The translations under genes were made by a program, and so were the position numbers. The notes beneath the pieces were generated by a model. That model saw only the letters and a program-made list of their open reading frames with translations, did no database searches and was not told the origin of the DNA. 64,000 bases of DNA from Bacteroidota bacterium (GTDB lineage Bacteria > Bacteroidota > Bacteroidia > Chitinophagales > Chitinophagaceae). The DNA is taken from positions 18,412 to 82,411 of the forward strand of contig JAFDYE010000333.1 of assembly GCA_018267585.1 (NCBI GenBank). Reading direction: 5' to 3'. This document shows, piece after piece, positions 12,085 through 21,269 of this stretch. Positions within the stretch are counted from its first letter, which is position 1. Each line of letters opens with the position of its first letter.

Positions 12085-12122
12085 AAAAAAGGGAGCGAAC
12101 CGTGGACCGCTCCCTTTTTTTT
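12085..12122. terminator. Bidirectional terminator
   Basis: GGGAGCG (12091-12097) pairs with CGCTCCC (12108-12114). The stem is flanked by six A on the left and eight T on the right, so it can serve both the converging metalloprotease and the receptor gene. Confidence 0.85.
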
Positions 12123-12133
12123 AAGTACCCGAT

Positions 12134-14584
12134 CTAATTCGCAAATCCTCCCGAAGAATTGGCCCGTTTATTTTCATCCTCCAGTCCTGACTTTCGCTGA
12201 CGCGCTGTCTTCACCTGGGAGCTCCCAAATTTATAAGTAAAGAACAGCTTTAGCTGACGGCTCTCCTGGCCGCCGGTAGCCCGAAGATACTGCCCGGCAA
12301 AATCGCTCGTGGCCGTAAAATGCAACGTATGAAAGACATCGCTGACGGACACCTTGAGGGTCCCTCTCTTCTGAAGGACCTGCTTCTGTATGCCCGCGTC
12401 CAAATTGCCGATCGAATGGGTCTTAAATGTACCCTGCCAGATTGCGGGGCTACTGTAAAATCCCGACAGCTCCGCAGACCAGCCATCGCCAAGACGGGCG
12501 CTCTGCTGGGCAAAGACATTGACGGAAAAGACGTCCACATCTACCCCCCTGCCCACACCCAGATCAGCCCGATATTTTGAATAGAACGTATTCACATTCG
12601 CAAAAATGCTGTACCATTTGTACTGAAAGGGATAGCTGATATTGAGACTGGTGATATCCTGGGTCGCCAGGTTCTTTTTGGTAAGAAAGGCCTTCGACCG
12701 GTCGGCAGTATCTACCAGGGAGGTAAACACATCCTTTACGTGGCTGTAGTTCAGGCTGGCCGTCAGCCTGTATTTGAATACATAAGTAAGCCCGACACTG
12801 TTCGTATACTGTGGTCTCAGCCCGGTATTGCCCTTTTGATAGGTGTACTCGTCTAGTTTGAATTCAAAGGGGTTGAGGTCCTGGTAGGCCGGCCGGTCGA
12901 TCCGGCGGCTGTAGGAAATAGTCCACTGCCGCATCGGGTCTTTGTTGATCGTAACCGAGCCGCTGGGAAAGAACCCGGTATAGTGACGGGTAAAGCTGCT
13001 ATCGTAGATCGCATATCCTCCGCTGGCCTCCTTATACCCATTGCTGACTCCTTTTGCATTGGTGTTCTCCACTCTCAGCCCCGCCTGGACCAGGAATCCC
13101 TTGAAGGTCCGGTTGTAATTGGCATAGACCGCGTTGATATTCTCCTTGTAGTTAAAGCCATTGCTATGCAGCGTGTCCTTGACTTTCGCCGTAGGATATA
13201 CATTGTACTGCTGAAAATCATTGTCGCTTGTCGTATACTCCGTTTTGAACCCAAGCCCAAGCCGGCCCTTCTTAAAGTTCTGCTCGTAGTCGGCCTTCAG
13301 GCTGTAGAGATTGATATCGGTGGGCGCCAGCAGATCGAAAATATCGCTGTACAGCAGACCACCTCCGCCGGGATCAAAATAAAGATTGGGCTGAAGCTGG
13401 TCGCTGCGGAGCCGGTAGATACCATAGTCCGCGTCCATATTCAGGTCGTGACCCGAAGAGTCGGTATGATGATAGTTCAGGTTCAGATTGCCATTGTCCT
13501 TCTTGCCGCTTCGGCTGTTGTTGGCCTCCAGGATCTTCACGACCGAACCGTCGGGAATATAGGAAATGGGCGTCGCACTCTGCGTCATCACTCCATAGTT
13601 GGACAGAGAGCCGTCTACCATCATCCCCAGAGTATTGTTCTTGTTCAGATAGTAGTCAAGACCCGTCTTGAAGGTATGGGTCCTGGTCTCATTCTTCAGC
13701 GTGGAATGCTGGTCGAACAGCGTATCCAGCTGTTTGCGGTAGAGGTCGAGCCAGGTAGTATTCGTCGTATTGGTGTAGTTGTAGTTGCCAAACCAGTTGA
13801 TATGCCCATCGCGGTGATTTAATGAGATACCTCCATTATAGTTGGAGTGCGTGCCGATGCCATAGCCACCGGTCAGCGAGCCATTGTTGCCAAAGGACTT
13901 GTTCTTCTTCAGCCGGATATTGATGATGCCGGCATTGCCCGACGCCTCATATCGCGCCGAAGGGTTCGAAATGATCTCTATCGCCTCGATCTGCGAGGAC
14001 TGGATAGTCTTCAGATAATCGGCCAGGTCGCCGCCATTCAGCGGCACCTGCCGCCCGTCAACATAGACCTTGATGCCATTCTTACCGCTGAGGCTGATAT
14101 TGTTATCCTTGTCCACCATCACCCCGGGAGATTTCCGAAGCAACTCGAGCGCATCCTGGCCGACAGCATTGATGCTGCCCTCCACGTTGAGGACGGTCTT
14201 GTCGGCCTTTACCTCGATCACAGGCTTTTGCGAACTGACAACGACTTCCTTTAGACTGCCGGCCGAACCCCTGCCCAGCTCAAGGACCGGCACGACAGTC
14301 GCCCCCGTTCCGCCGACCACGAAGGGCGCAGACCACCGGTCAGCATAGCCCACATGAGAAAGCTGAATAAAATAACTGCCGGCAGAGATACCCTGAAAAA
14401 AATACTTTCCGTTGACATCGCTCGTAGTATATTTCACCACGGCTGAATCGGCCTTCTTCCGGATGCCGACAGACGCCCCGGATACCGGCTTTTGCGCTTC
14501 ATCAAAGATAACACCCGAAACCTGCTGGGCGACACCGGCAGTGCACAGACATACAGTCAGGATCAGTAGCATAAGTTTTCGCAT
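12134..14584 (-). CDS. TonB-dependent-receptor-like outer-membrane protein
   Basis: This 816-residue protein begins with a signal peptide (MRKLMLLILTVCLCTAGVAQ). A carboxypeptidase-regulatory-like beta-sandwich follows (about 22-110), then a Plug domain (about 112-230, with LRKSPGVMVDKDNNI, KVYVDGRQ and IEIISNPSARY) and a long beta-barrel of the OMP_b-brl_3 type to the C-terminus. Such proteins sit in the outer membrane and take up or sense ligands. There is no SusD partner, so it is not a glycan-utilisation SusC. The next genes on this strand are a LytTR/LytS pair, which might control it, but they start upstream with a 114-bp gap and a separate promoter candidate lies between. The ligand is unknown. 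Confidence 0.9.
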   Translation of the reverse strand: MRKLMLLILTVCLCTAGVAQQVSGVIFDEAQKPVSGASVGIRKKADSAVVKYTTSDVNGKYFFQGISAGSYFIQLSHVGYADRWSAPFVVGGTGATVVPVLELGRGSAGSLKEVVVSSQKPVIEVKADKTVLNVEGSINAVGQDALELLRKSPGVMVDKDNNISLSGKNGIKVYVDGRQVPLNGGDLADYLKTIQSSQIEAIEIISNPSARYEASGNAGIINIRLKKNKSFGNNGSLTGGYGIGTHSNYNGGISLNHRDGHINWFGNYNYTNTTNTTWLDLYRKQLDTLFDQHSTLKNETRTHTFKTGLDYYLNKNNTLGMMVDGSLSNYGVMTQSATPISYIPDGSVVKILEANNSRSGKKDNGNLNLNYHHTDSSGHDLNMDADYGIYRLRSDQLQPNLYFDPGGGGLLYSDIFDLLAPTDINLYSLKADYEQNFKKGRLGLGFKTEYTTSDNDFQQYNVYPTAKVKDTLHSNGFNYKENINAVYANYNRTFKGFLVQAGLRVENTNAKGVSNGYKEASGGYAIYDSSFTRHYTGFFPSGSVTINKDPMRQWTISYSRRIDRPAYQDLNPFEFKLDEYTYQKGNTGLRPQYTNSVGLTYVFKYRLTASLNYSHVKDVFTSLVDTADRSKAFLTKKNLATQDITSLNISYPFQYKWYSIFANVNTFYSKYRADLGVGRGVDVDVFSVNVFAQQSARLGDGWSAELSGFYSSPAIWQGTFKTHSIGNLDAGIQKQVLQKRGTLKVSVSDVFHTLHFTATSDFAGQYLRATGGQESRQLKLFFTYKFGSSQVKTARQRKSGLEDENKRANSSGGFAN

Positions 14585-14591
14585 ACAATCA

Positions 14592-14636
14592 GTTTTACAG
14601 ACCGTAAAACTAACCCCGCAAAACAGGACGGGTCAA
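14592..14636 (-). promoter_or_regulatory. Candidate promoter with overlapping dyad for the receptor
   Basis: On the minus strand TTG (14636-14634) is followed after 21 bp by TAGTTTTA (14612-14605), close to TAnnTTTG. The perfect inverted repeat GTTTTAC-N5-GTAAAAC (14592-14610) overlaps this -7 box and ends 7 bp before the start codon, a place where a regulator would block transcription. Both assignments are inferred from position. Confidence 0.35.
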
Positions 14637-14698
14637 CGTTTTTAGCCGAATGCACCAATATTCGCTGAATGGAAGGTTTTGCCCGACGAATGACACGG

Positions 14699-15406
14699 TT
14701 ATTTGTATATTCTTTCCATGACCTCCTGGCGGTGTTCGCGGGAAATGGGGATCAGCTTGCCGTCAACCTCGACACAATTACCATCGATCATGCTCACTTT
14801 GTCAATGGCGATCGTATACGAACGGTGCACGCGAACGAATCGCCCGGAAGGCAGCTTGTCGGTGATCTCGGTAAGCGACTGATAGGAGATCAGCGCCTGA
14901 GTGGGAGTCTTTACCCGGATATAATCCTTCAGGCTCTCTATATAGAGAATATCATTGATCAGCACTTTTACAAATTTCCGGTCGACCTTCAGGAAAAGAT
15001 AATCACCGGCCGTATTCTTTTCCTTCTCTTCCTTCTTTACAGCGGACTGAGACAGTTTGACCACCTTCTCCATCGCTTTCATGAACCGCGGGAACGACAC
15101 CGGTTTGACAAGATAGTCGACCACCTCAAGCTCGAATCCTTCTACGGCATAGTCGCGGTAAGCAGTTGTGATAATGATACGGGGCGGATCCTTAACGCTT
15201 TTCAGAAATTCGATCCCCGAAAGCAGCGGCATCTCGATATCGAGGAACACAAGGTCAAAGGCTTTGTTCTGCAAGGCCTGAAAGGCTTCCACCGCATTCT
15301 CGCAACGCGTTATGTTGTGGGCATCCAGCCGCCCGAGATAGTTCTCAATCACATCGATGGCGAGCGGTTCGTCATCCACTATCATATAATTGAGCATTTT
15401 CAGCAT
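14699..15406 (-). CDS. LytTR-family response regulator
   Basis: The 235 residues comprise a receiver domain (about 4-120) and a LytTR DNA-binding domain (about 133-235). The receiver has the acidic pair DDE near residue 11, the phospho-acceptor Asp56 in FLDIEMP, a TTAYR segment and Lys101 in LVKPV. The LytTR part contains DILYIESLKDY and RVHRSYTIAIDKV. It is the cytoplasmic partner of the kinase directly upstream; the genes overlap by 7 bp (15400-15406), so they are co-translated. Target genes are unknown, with the downstream receptor gene an obvious candidate. A second in-frame ATG three codons in is also possible. Confidence 0.95.
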   Translation of the reverse strand: MLKMLNYMIVDDEPLAIDVIENYLGRLDAHNITRCENAVEAFQALQNKAFDLVFLDIEMPLLSGIEFLKSVKDPPRIIITTAYRDYAVEGFELEVVDYLVKPVSFPRFMKAMEKVVKLSQSAVKKEEKEKNTAGDYLFLKVDRKFVKVLINDILYIESLKDYIRVKTPTQALISYQSLTEITDKLPSGRFVRVHRSYTIAIDKVSMIDGNCVEVDGKLIPISREHRQEVMERIYK

Positions 15407-16485
15407 AACGGCATTTTTAACAGAACGCTGAATATCCCGTTCGCGGTCCGTATATCCAGACTGTACCTGTTCCCATACAGAAGATCCAGCCTTCGCCTGA
15501 CATTTGCAAGCCCAATGCCCTTCCCATTTGACGGCTCGTCATGCGTCATCGGGTTATCCACCTTGAAATACAGGAATTCATCGTCCAGCCACAGCGATAT
15601 ATCGATATGGATCTTGCTGATATTGTTCTTCACACCATGCTTGAAACTGTTCTCGAGAAAAAGGATCAGGATCATGGGAGGGATGTTAATGTCTCCCGCA
15701 AAGCCCGACCATGTAAAATTGATGGAAAGGCGATGGCCAAACCGAAGCTTCTCTACGTCCAGGTAATTCTGCAGATAGTCGATCTCTTTTACCAGCGGCA
15801 CCATCGGCACATTGGACTCGTAGAGCATATAACTCATGAGATCGGACAGCTTCAGAATGACACCCGGCGCATCATCCGATTTCTTCAGCGTCAGCGAATA
15901 GATATTGTTGAGCGTATTGAAAAAGAAATGCGGATGTATCTGAGAACGCAGGAACTTGAGCTCTGTCTCCAGGTAGTGCTTTTCTTTCTCTTTCATCCAC
16001 TGCTGATTGACAAAAGAGTCCTTGAGAAATTTGATGCCAGTCACCATGCCCATGAGATAAACTTCCTGGACCGCCCCGACGGCGACGGACCGAAGTCCAA
16101 CCTGCATTTTCCCAAAATGAACGGGATCAATTTTCGCAGACGCCTTTTCGGCAAGCGCAACGACAACGGCGCAGGCAAGAATGTCCAGCAAAAGCGCCAG
16201 ACCATAGTATAAATATCTCCGCGCGAAAAGGAGACGCGGTATCAGAAGATAGATATTGACATAGGCAAAAAAAGCCTGAAAGACGAGCAACACCAGGTAC
16301 ATCAGGCAATTCTCCGGAGTAACGGTATCCCTGAGACTGGCGTACAATATAAGCAGCAGCCCGAAATAGCCCAGCCAGAAAAGCAGGTGATAGAGCCAGC
16401 GCTTTCTCAGAAGACGCGTGCCCTGTATATCCTTCGCAAAGGAGGCACCGGCAAGTGTATTGGTATTGATGTAGCTGTCCGCCAT
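15400..16485 (-). CDS. LytS-like sensor histidine kinase (His_kinase family)
   Basis: The 361-residue protein has about four membrane helices (around 30-55, 60-85, 92-112 and 128-155), a short coiled linker, a His_kinase domain (QIHPHFFFNTLNN carries the phosphorylated His) and a C-terminal HATPase (LENSFKHGV, GIGLANVRRRL). There is no large extracellular sensor domain, so it may sense within the membrane. It is the first gene of a two-gene operon with the LytTR regulator, sharing a 7-bp overlap. Such pairs are widespread in Bacteroidota; the signal is not evident. Confidence 0.95.
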   Translation of the reverse strand: MADSYINTNTLAGASFAKDIQGTRLLRKRWLYHLLFWLGYFGLLLILYASLRDTVTPENCLMYLVLLVFQAFFAYVNIYLLIPRLLFARRYLYYGLALLLDILACAVVVALAEKASAKIDPVHFGKMQVGLRSVAVGAVQEVYLMGMVTGIKFLKDSFVNQQWMKEKEKHYLETELKFLRSQIHPHFFFNTLNNIYSLTLKKSDDAPGVILKLSDLMSYMLYESNVPMVPLVKEIDYLQNYLDVEKLRFGHRLSINFTWSGFAGDINIPPMILILFLENSFKHGVKNNISKIHIDISLWLDDEFLYFKVDNPMTHDEPSNGKGIGLANVRRRLDLLYGNRYSLDIRTANGIFSVLLKMPLC

Positions 16486-16680
16486 GACTCCCGATAAAAT
16501 TAAGAATTTTGAAACAGCAGGCCGGACTTGTTCTCTGTACGGTAAGATTTGCCCGACAGACTGCGGCTTTCACACGATGGCGCCTTCCAGCCGCAATTCC
16601 CCGGCAAACCCGACACAGGACCCCGGATAATGGACACCTCCTTAGCCATCGACCATATAGCACGCTGATAGTCAACATAT

Positions 16681-16716
16681 AAAAACAAAAAGCCCCTGGA
16701 AGACCAGGGGACTTTC
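16681..16716 (-). terminator. Terminator of the amidohydrolase operon
   Basis: On the minus strand CCCCTGG-TCTT-CCAGGGG is followed by CTTTTTGTTTTT. It lies 20 bp after the stop of the downstream amidohydrolase-like gene. The rest of the 251-bp gap up to the kinase start at 16485 shows no further gene. Confidence 0.85.
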
Positions 16717-16736
16717 GTATTTTACTAACGGTCGTT

Positions 16737-18047
16737 CTACAACCCATACTTCGTCATATATCTATGATACAGCTGCGTCTGCTTATTCTCCAGGCTCACT
16801 TCCCTCCCCTGTATGAACGCATGCTCGATAATGCTCGTCCGGATATCCAGGATATCCCCGTCGCTGATGACTAAATTGGCGTCCTTCCCCGCCTCCAGCG
16901 AACCCGTACGGTCATCAACACCCAATATCTTCGCACTGTTGAGCGTTATGGCCTGCAACGCCTGTTCTTTGGTCAGGCCATGAGCCGCCGCCACTCCGGC
17001 ATTGAACATAAGATTGCGATAGCGTGTCTCTTCGTGCCCGTCATTGATGGCGAAAAGGACGCCGGCCTTCTGGAGGATCGCCGGAGTCCTGAATGGCTGG
17101 TCGTAGTCATCGTCTTCAGTGGTCGGCAGACTGTTGGTCTGCTGGAGGACGACAGAAATATTGTTCTGTTTCAGCAGGTCGGCGATGAGCCAGCATTCGC
17201 TGCCGCCGACAATGGTGACGTCAAAGCCAAACTCCTTCGCCATATCGACAGCCACAAGCATCTGCTTGAGCTGATCACCATGTACGAATAGTTTCTGCTG
17301 TTTGCCGAACAGCCCTTTTATCGCCTCAAATTTCAGGTTGATCTCCTTGTGGGATGATTCGGCCAGATAGGCCTTTGCTTCCCGGAAAAAGGTCCTGATC
17401 TCGTCGACCTTGGCCAGCGCTTCTTTCACCGCATCCGTCGGAGGCTGGGCGCCTTGACGCCCGCCGCCGCCAAAGCGCCGGGGACGCGAAATAAAGGAAG
17501 GCAGCGTGATATGGATGGCATTGTCCATCTTGTAGGCTGCATCCTCCCAGTTCCATGCATCCAGCTGGACGACGGTTGACGAACCGCTGATCGTCCCGCC
17601 TTCCGGGGTTACACCGGCCAGCAGGACGCCATTGGCCTTCAGCGTATTGATGATCTTCGAATCGGTGTTGTAGGCCACTATCGAACGGATGCTGGGATCG
17701 ATATCGCTGATCTCCTGGAAGTCGTTGGAACCGCGAACACCACTTCCGATCTCCTTTAGCCCCAGGTCGGTGACAGGAAGGATAAGACCGGGATAGACCT
17801 GCTTCCCCTTTGCATCCACCACCCTGGCATCGCCGGCGGGTGTAAGCCCTGCGCCGACACGAATGATCTTGCCATTGTCGACTTCGATAGAGCCCCCTTC
17901 GATCACCTGCCCGTTGCCGACATGAATGGTGCCGCCGGTGATAAAAAGCTTGCCCTTGTAAGGCTTAGCGGGATAGACGTCGTCCTGCGCTTTAAGCGTC
18001 GCCGTCGCCAGGAAAGAGATCGCCAGTATATAAATTGATCTTTTCAT
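16737..18047 (-). CDS. Exported amidohydrolase-like protein lacking metal ligands
   Basis: A signal peptide (SIYILAISFLATATLKAQ) precedes about 410 residues with the amidohydrolase layout: an N-terminal beta-sandwich (TGGTIHVGNG, EVDNGKIIRVG), a TIM-barrel-like middle, and a C-terminal tail (SAKILGVDDRTGSLEAGKDA) as in imidazolonepropionase-type enzymes. The usual HxH motif after the PG of strand 1 is replaced (PGLILPVTDLG). The later His and Asp ligand positions are also altered, with GGSEC where a His is expected and INDGHEE near the last Asp position. It may therefore be a non-catalytic partner. It lies 13 bp downstream of the larger amidohydrolase gene on the same transcript. Fold is well supported, activity doubtful. 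Confidence 0.82.
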   Translation of the reverse strand: MKRSIYILAISFLATATLKAQDDVYPAKPYKGKLFITGGTIHVGNGQVIEGGSIEVDNGKIIRVGAGLTPAGDARVVDAKGKQVYPGLILPVTDLGLKEIGSGVRGSNDFQEISDIDPSIRSIVAYNTDSKIINTLKANGVLLAGVTPEGGTISGSSTVVQLDAWNWEDAAYKMDNAIHITLPSFISRPRRFGGGGRQGAQPPTDAVKEALAKVDEIRTFFREAKAYLAESSHKEINLKFEAIKGLFGKQQKLFVHGDQLKQMLVAVDMAKEFGFDVTIVGGSECWLIADLLKQNNISVVLQQTNSLPTTEDDDYDQPFRTPAILQKAGVLFAINDGHEETRYRNLMFNAGVAAAHGLTKEQALQAITLNSAKILGVDDRTGSLEAGKDANLVISDGDILDIRTSIIEHAFIQGREVSLENKQTQLYHRYMTKYGL

Positions 18048-18059
18048 TGTTGTAGTAGT

Positions 18060-21000
18060 TTAATTGGTTGCATCGATAGTAGCGCTCTTCCCTTCATCAC
18101 CGTCCTGTTCGTCAATAGTCAGCAGACCTTCGTGGCGGCCGTGGTCGCCGCAGCTGAGCTCTATGTGATAGCTCGGGGTCGCCGGCGCCATCGCGCTGCC
18201 AGACCTTTTCTCCGCGATCAGCTTTTGGACAAGCCGGTTGCGTTCGGCTGCGATATTCTTTCGCAGCTCGGCGTCCCGGTCGATGTCAAAATAGACGATG
18301 CCGTCCACAATGGTCTTCTGCGGGATGGCATATATGCTCAGAGGGTTGTCGTTCCACAGGACCAGGTCGGCATCCTTCCCTTCCTTGATGCTTCCCACAC
18401 GATCTGCCACATGAAGCGCTTTGGCAGGATTGAGCGTCACCATTTTGAACGCATCTTCCTCGGACATCCCGCCATATTTTACCGACTTGGCTGCCTCCTG
18501 GTTGAGGTGCCGCGCCTGCTCAGCGTCGTCGGAATTGATACACACGTTCAACCCGACCCTCTGCATGATCGTCGCATTGTACGCGATGGCGTCCTGTACC
18601 TCCATTTTATACGCCCACCAGTCAGAGAAGGTCGAGACACTGGCGCCGTGCTCCTTCATTTTATCGGCAACCTTATACCCCTCCAGTATATGCGTAAAAG
18701 TATTGACCCTGAACCCGAATTTCTCCGCTACCCGCATGAGCGCCGTGATCTCGCTCTGGACATAGGAGTGACAGGTGATGAAACGCTTGTGCTCAAGGAT
18801 CTCGACCAGCGCATCCAGCTCCAGGTCGCGACGCGTCGCACCGGGTGCGGTCTTCCGTTGCTGCTGATAATCCCTGGCGCGGGTAAAGGCATCCATCAGC
18901 ACCTCTTCCACACCCATGCGCGTATCCGGGAAACGGTTATTATTCGTGGAGGTAGTTCGTTTTACGTTCTCCCCGAGCGCAAATTTGATAAAAGGATCCC
19001 AATTACGGAATTTCAGCCCTTCGTCATCGGCGCCCCAGCGCAATTTGATCAGCTGCGTCTGACCGCCAATGGTATTGGCGGATCCGTGGAGAATATGCGA
19101 ACTCGTGACACCGCCCGCCAGCTGGCGGTAGATATTGATGTCTTCCGGATTGAGGTTATCTGCAATACGCACCTCGGAGGTCACCGACTGCGCGCCTTCA
19201 TTGATCGAAAAGGCCGCGATATGAGAATGCTCATCGATAATACCCGGTGTCAGATACTTGCCCGTTCCGTCAATGGCGATAGCGCCGGCAGCAGAGAGCC
19301 CCTTTCCGATCTTCACGATCTTGCCGGCCCTGACAAGCACATCCGTATTCGCGAGGCGGCCCTCTTTCTCATTGGTCCAGACCGTAGCATTCCTGATCAG
19401 CAGGTCCTGCTGTTTCGGAAGACTGTCCCAGCCATAACCGTCAAAGGGATAAAGAACCTTGCCGATACGGGCAACCCGCTTGCGGGCCGTATCAGGCGGC
19501 GGCGGCGTTGCCTTCGTGAAAGTCGCCGTCCAGACAACAGGATTGCCGGCGGAGTCCGTGCCGCTCCCATTCCAGATCGCGCCGTTAACTACACCGCTGA
19601 GATGAGTAGCCGCCGCGACTCGCCCGCCTGCTCTGCGCCCTCCGGCCTGAGCCTCGCCGCCACGCCCCCCCGCCTGCACCGGGTAACTGAGCGAGATAAG
19701 TACTCCGTCATAGCTGAACTTCGCACCAAGCGTATCTTTCCCGATAATGCTGGCCGAAGTCGGAGACTTCACATCAAGCGTATAATTTCCGGTGGCGCCA
19801 CCCGCGACGGTCACGGCTAAATTGTACAGCCCCTTCACGTCTTTCCAGGCTTCCTCTTTCACGCCATATTTCTTACCCTGTATCCAGTTCTCTACGATAC
19901 TGGTCTTCTCATTGAATATCGGACCGTTGGTGATCAGGAAATTGGCGAGCTTGCCCGCATCCAGGCTGCCTACCTTGTCGTAGACGCCGATAAGGGTAGC
20001 CGGCGTTCTCGTCAATGCGTCAAGCGCCTTATTCTCGGAAAGACCATACTCGAACGCCTTGCGGAGATTGGCAAAGAACTGCTTGGTATCGCGCATGTCC
20101 GCCGCAGTAAGACAGAAGGTGATGCCGGCCTTCTCAAAAGCCCCCGGATTGGTCGGCGCCATCTCCCAGTGCTTCATATCGGCAAGGGAGACATAACGGG
20201 CATCGCCCGGATCTTCTACATCCATACCCTGGGGGAAATTGAGCGGAATGATATACGCAGCCTTGGTCGCGATGATCGGCTGCATCCGCTGGTATTCATT
20301 GCCGCCCGCCTTTATAATATATTGTACGCCGAACTCATCGCCGATGCGATCGCCTTGAAGATCGCCCCATTTGTCCCCGCCGTCGAACAGCTGCGGCAGT
20401 GACTGCTCTTCGTTCCAGGCCTGCAGGCTCAGATTGGTCCCTTCATGCGCGGGCAGGCTCTTGTACCACTGCGCATCGAGATACGTCTGCCGCAGCAAAG
20501 CAATGGAGCCCATCAGCGAGCTGGGATAGCTCTGGGTAGAAGTTCCCTTGTTCAGCGAATAATTAGCGGAAGCCCTTTGTTTGACAACGACAAGATTCTC
20601 CTTCTCATTTGCCAGCGTGACGACCACACCCGTACCCCGGGCGATGCCATCCTTCAGATGCGAAAGGACAGTGCCAAAACCTATCTCCCGCAGCGGCCTT
20701 GCCTTCGCGTCATCCACCACGAACAGACGGGCAGCGTCGGTCTCGGGATGAATGGCCTGGTTCCAGTTGTATGCGCCCTTTGTATTGGAAGCGATCTGCG
20801 CCGGCGCCCGGAAATCAAAGGCCGGACGACCAGCCCCTCTTTCGATCACCGGAATGCCATAGTCGCTATAGATATCGATAAAGGACGGATAAATATATTT
20901 CCCGCCGCAGTCGATGACGACGGCGTCCGTGGGTGGGGCAGCCGAACCCGCGCTCACGATAAGACCATCACGGATGACAAGGGTCGCATCGGACATCGTT

Positions 21001-21173
21001 GTCTGCCCGTCTTTAACCAGCGTCGCATGGGTAAATGCATAGCAACCTACCCGGGGATCGGCTACTCCATTCACCGGAAAGGTGGTCTGGGCCTCGCTGC
21101 CAATGGTGAATAATAAGATTATCGTGGTGAGGCTGAGGAGCCTTCCCCTCGGATGATGTCGCGAGTTTCTCAT
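18060..21173 (-). CDS. Exported double-domain amidohydrolase
   Basis: After a signal peptide (LLSLTTIILLFTIGSEAQ) the 1,037 residues contain two amidohydrolase halves. The first (about 35-450) has lost the HxH motif (YPSFIDIYSDYG). A Gly/Ala/Arg-rich linker around 500-530 interrupts a beta-rich segment. The second half (about 590-1000) keeps the metal site: DEHSH after PGII, CHSY, FTHILEGYK and the terminal Asp in NSDDAEQ. The C-terminal half is thus probably a metal-dependent hydrolase of cyclic amides or peptides in the periplasm, with the first half scaffolding. It is the promoter-proximal gene of a two-gene operon. The substrate is unknown. Confidence 0.88.
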   Translation of the reverse strand: MRNSRHHPRGRLLSLTTIILLFTIGSEAQTTFPVNGVADPRVGCYAFTHATLVKDGQTTMSDATLVIRDGLIVSAGSAAPPTDAVVIDCGGKYIYPSFIDIYSDYGIPVIERGAGRPAFDFRAPAQIASNTKGAYNWNQAIHPETDAARLFVVDDAKARPLREIGFGTVLSHLKDGIARGTGVVVTLANEKENLVVVKQRASANYSLNKGTSTQSYPSSLMGSIALLRQTYLDAQWYKSLPAHEGTNLSLQAWNEEQSLPQLFDGGDKWGDLQGDRIGDEFGVQYIIKAGGNEYQRMQPIIATKAAYIIPLNFPQGMDVEDPGDARYVSLADMKHWEMAPTNPGAFEKAGITFCLTAADMRDTKQFFANLRKAFEYGLSENKALDALTRTPATLIGVYDKVGSLDAGKLANFLITNGPIFNEKTSIVENWIQGKKYGVKEEAWKDVKGLYNLAVTVAGGATGNYTLDVKSPTSASIIGKDTLGAKFSYDGVLISLSYPVQAGGRGGEAQAGGRRAGGRVAAATHLSGVVNGAIWNGSGTDSAGNPVVWTATFTKATPPPPDTARKRVARIGKVLYPFDGYGWDSLPKQQDLLIRNATVWTNEKEGRLANTDVLVRAGKIVKIGKGLSAAGAIAIDGTGKYLTPGIIDEHSHIAAFSINEGAQSVTSEVRIADNLNPEDINIYRQLAGGVTSSHILHGSANTIGGQTQLIKLRWGADDEGLKFRNWDPFIKFALGENVKRTTSTNNNRFPDTRMGVEEVLMDAFTRARDYQQQRKTAPGATRRDLELDALVEILEHKRFITCHSYVQSEITALMRVAEKFGFRVNTFTHILEGYKVADKMKEHGASVSTFSDWWAYKMEVQDAIAYNATIMQRVGLNVCINSDDAEQARHLNQEAAKSVKYGGMSEEDAFKMVTLNPAKALHVADRVGSIKEGKDADLVLWNDNPLSIYAIPQKTIVDGIVYFDIDRDAELRKNIAAERNRLVQKLIAEKRSGSAMAPATPSYHIELSCGDHGRHEGLLTIDEQDGDEGKSATIDATN

Positions 21174-21269
21174 GTAATGTTAGTTTTAGGCTAATGACTA
21201 TGTGAAAAATGGTCCCTAATTTAGGTAAATGGAGTAATTTTACTGTTTGAATATTATATCAACGGTAAA

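Noticed and set aside
14669-15766. 365-codon plus-strand frame spanning the LytTR and LytS genes
   Set aside because: It is antisense to two clearly recognised genes with overlapping ends, and has no signal or motif of its own.
18132-19820. 562-codon plus-strand open frame opposite the double amidohydrolase
   Set aside because: It is antisense to the conserved metal-binding half, has an Arg/Ile-rich composition with no domain, and is best explained as a shadow.
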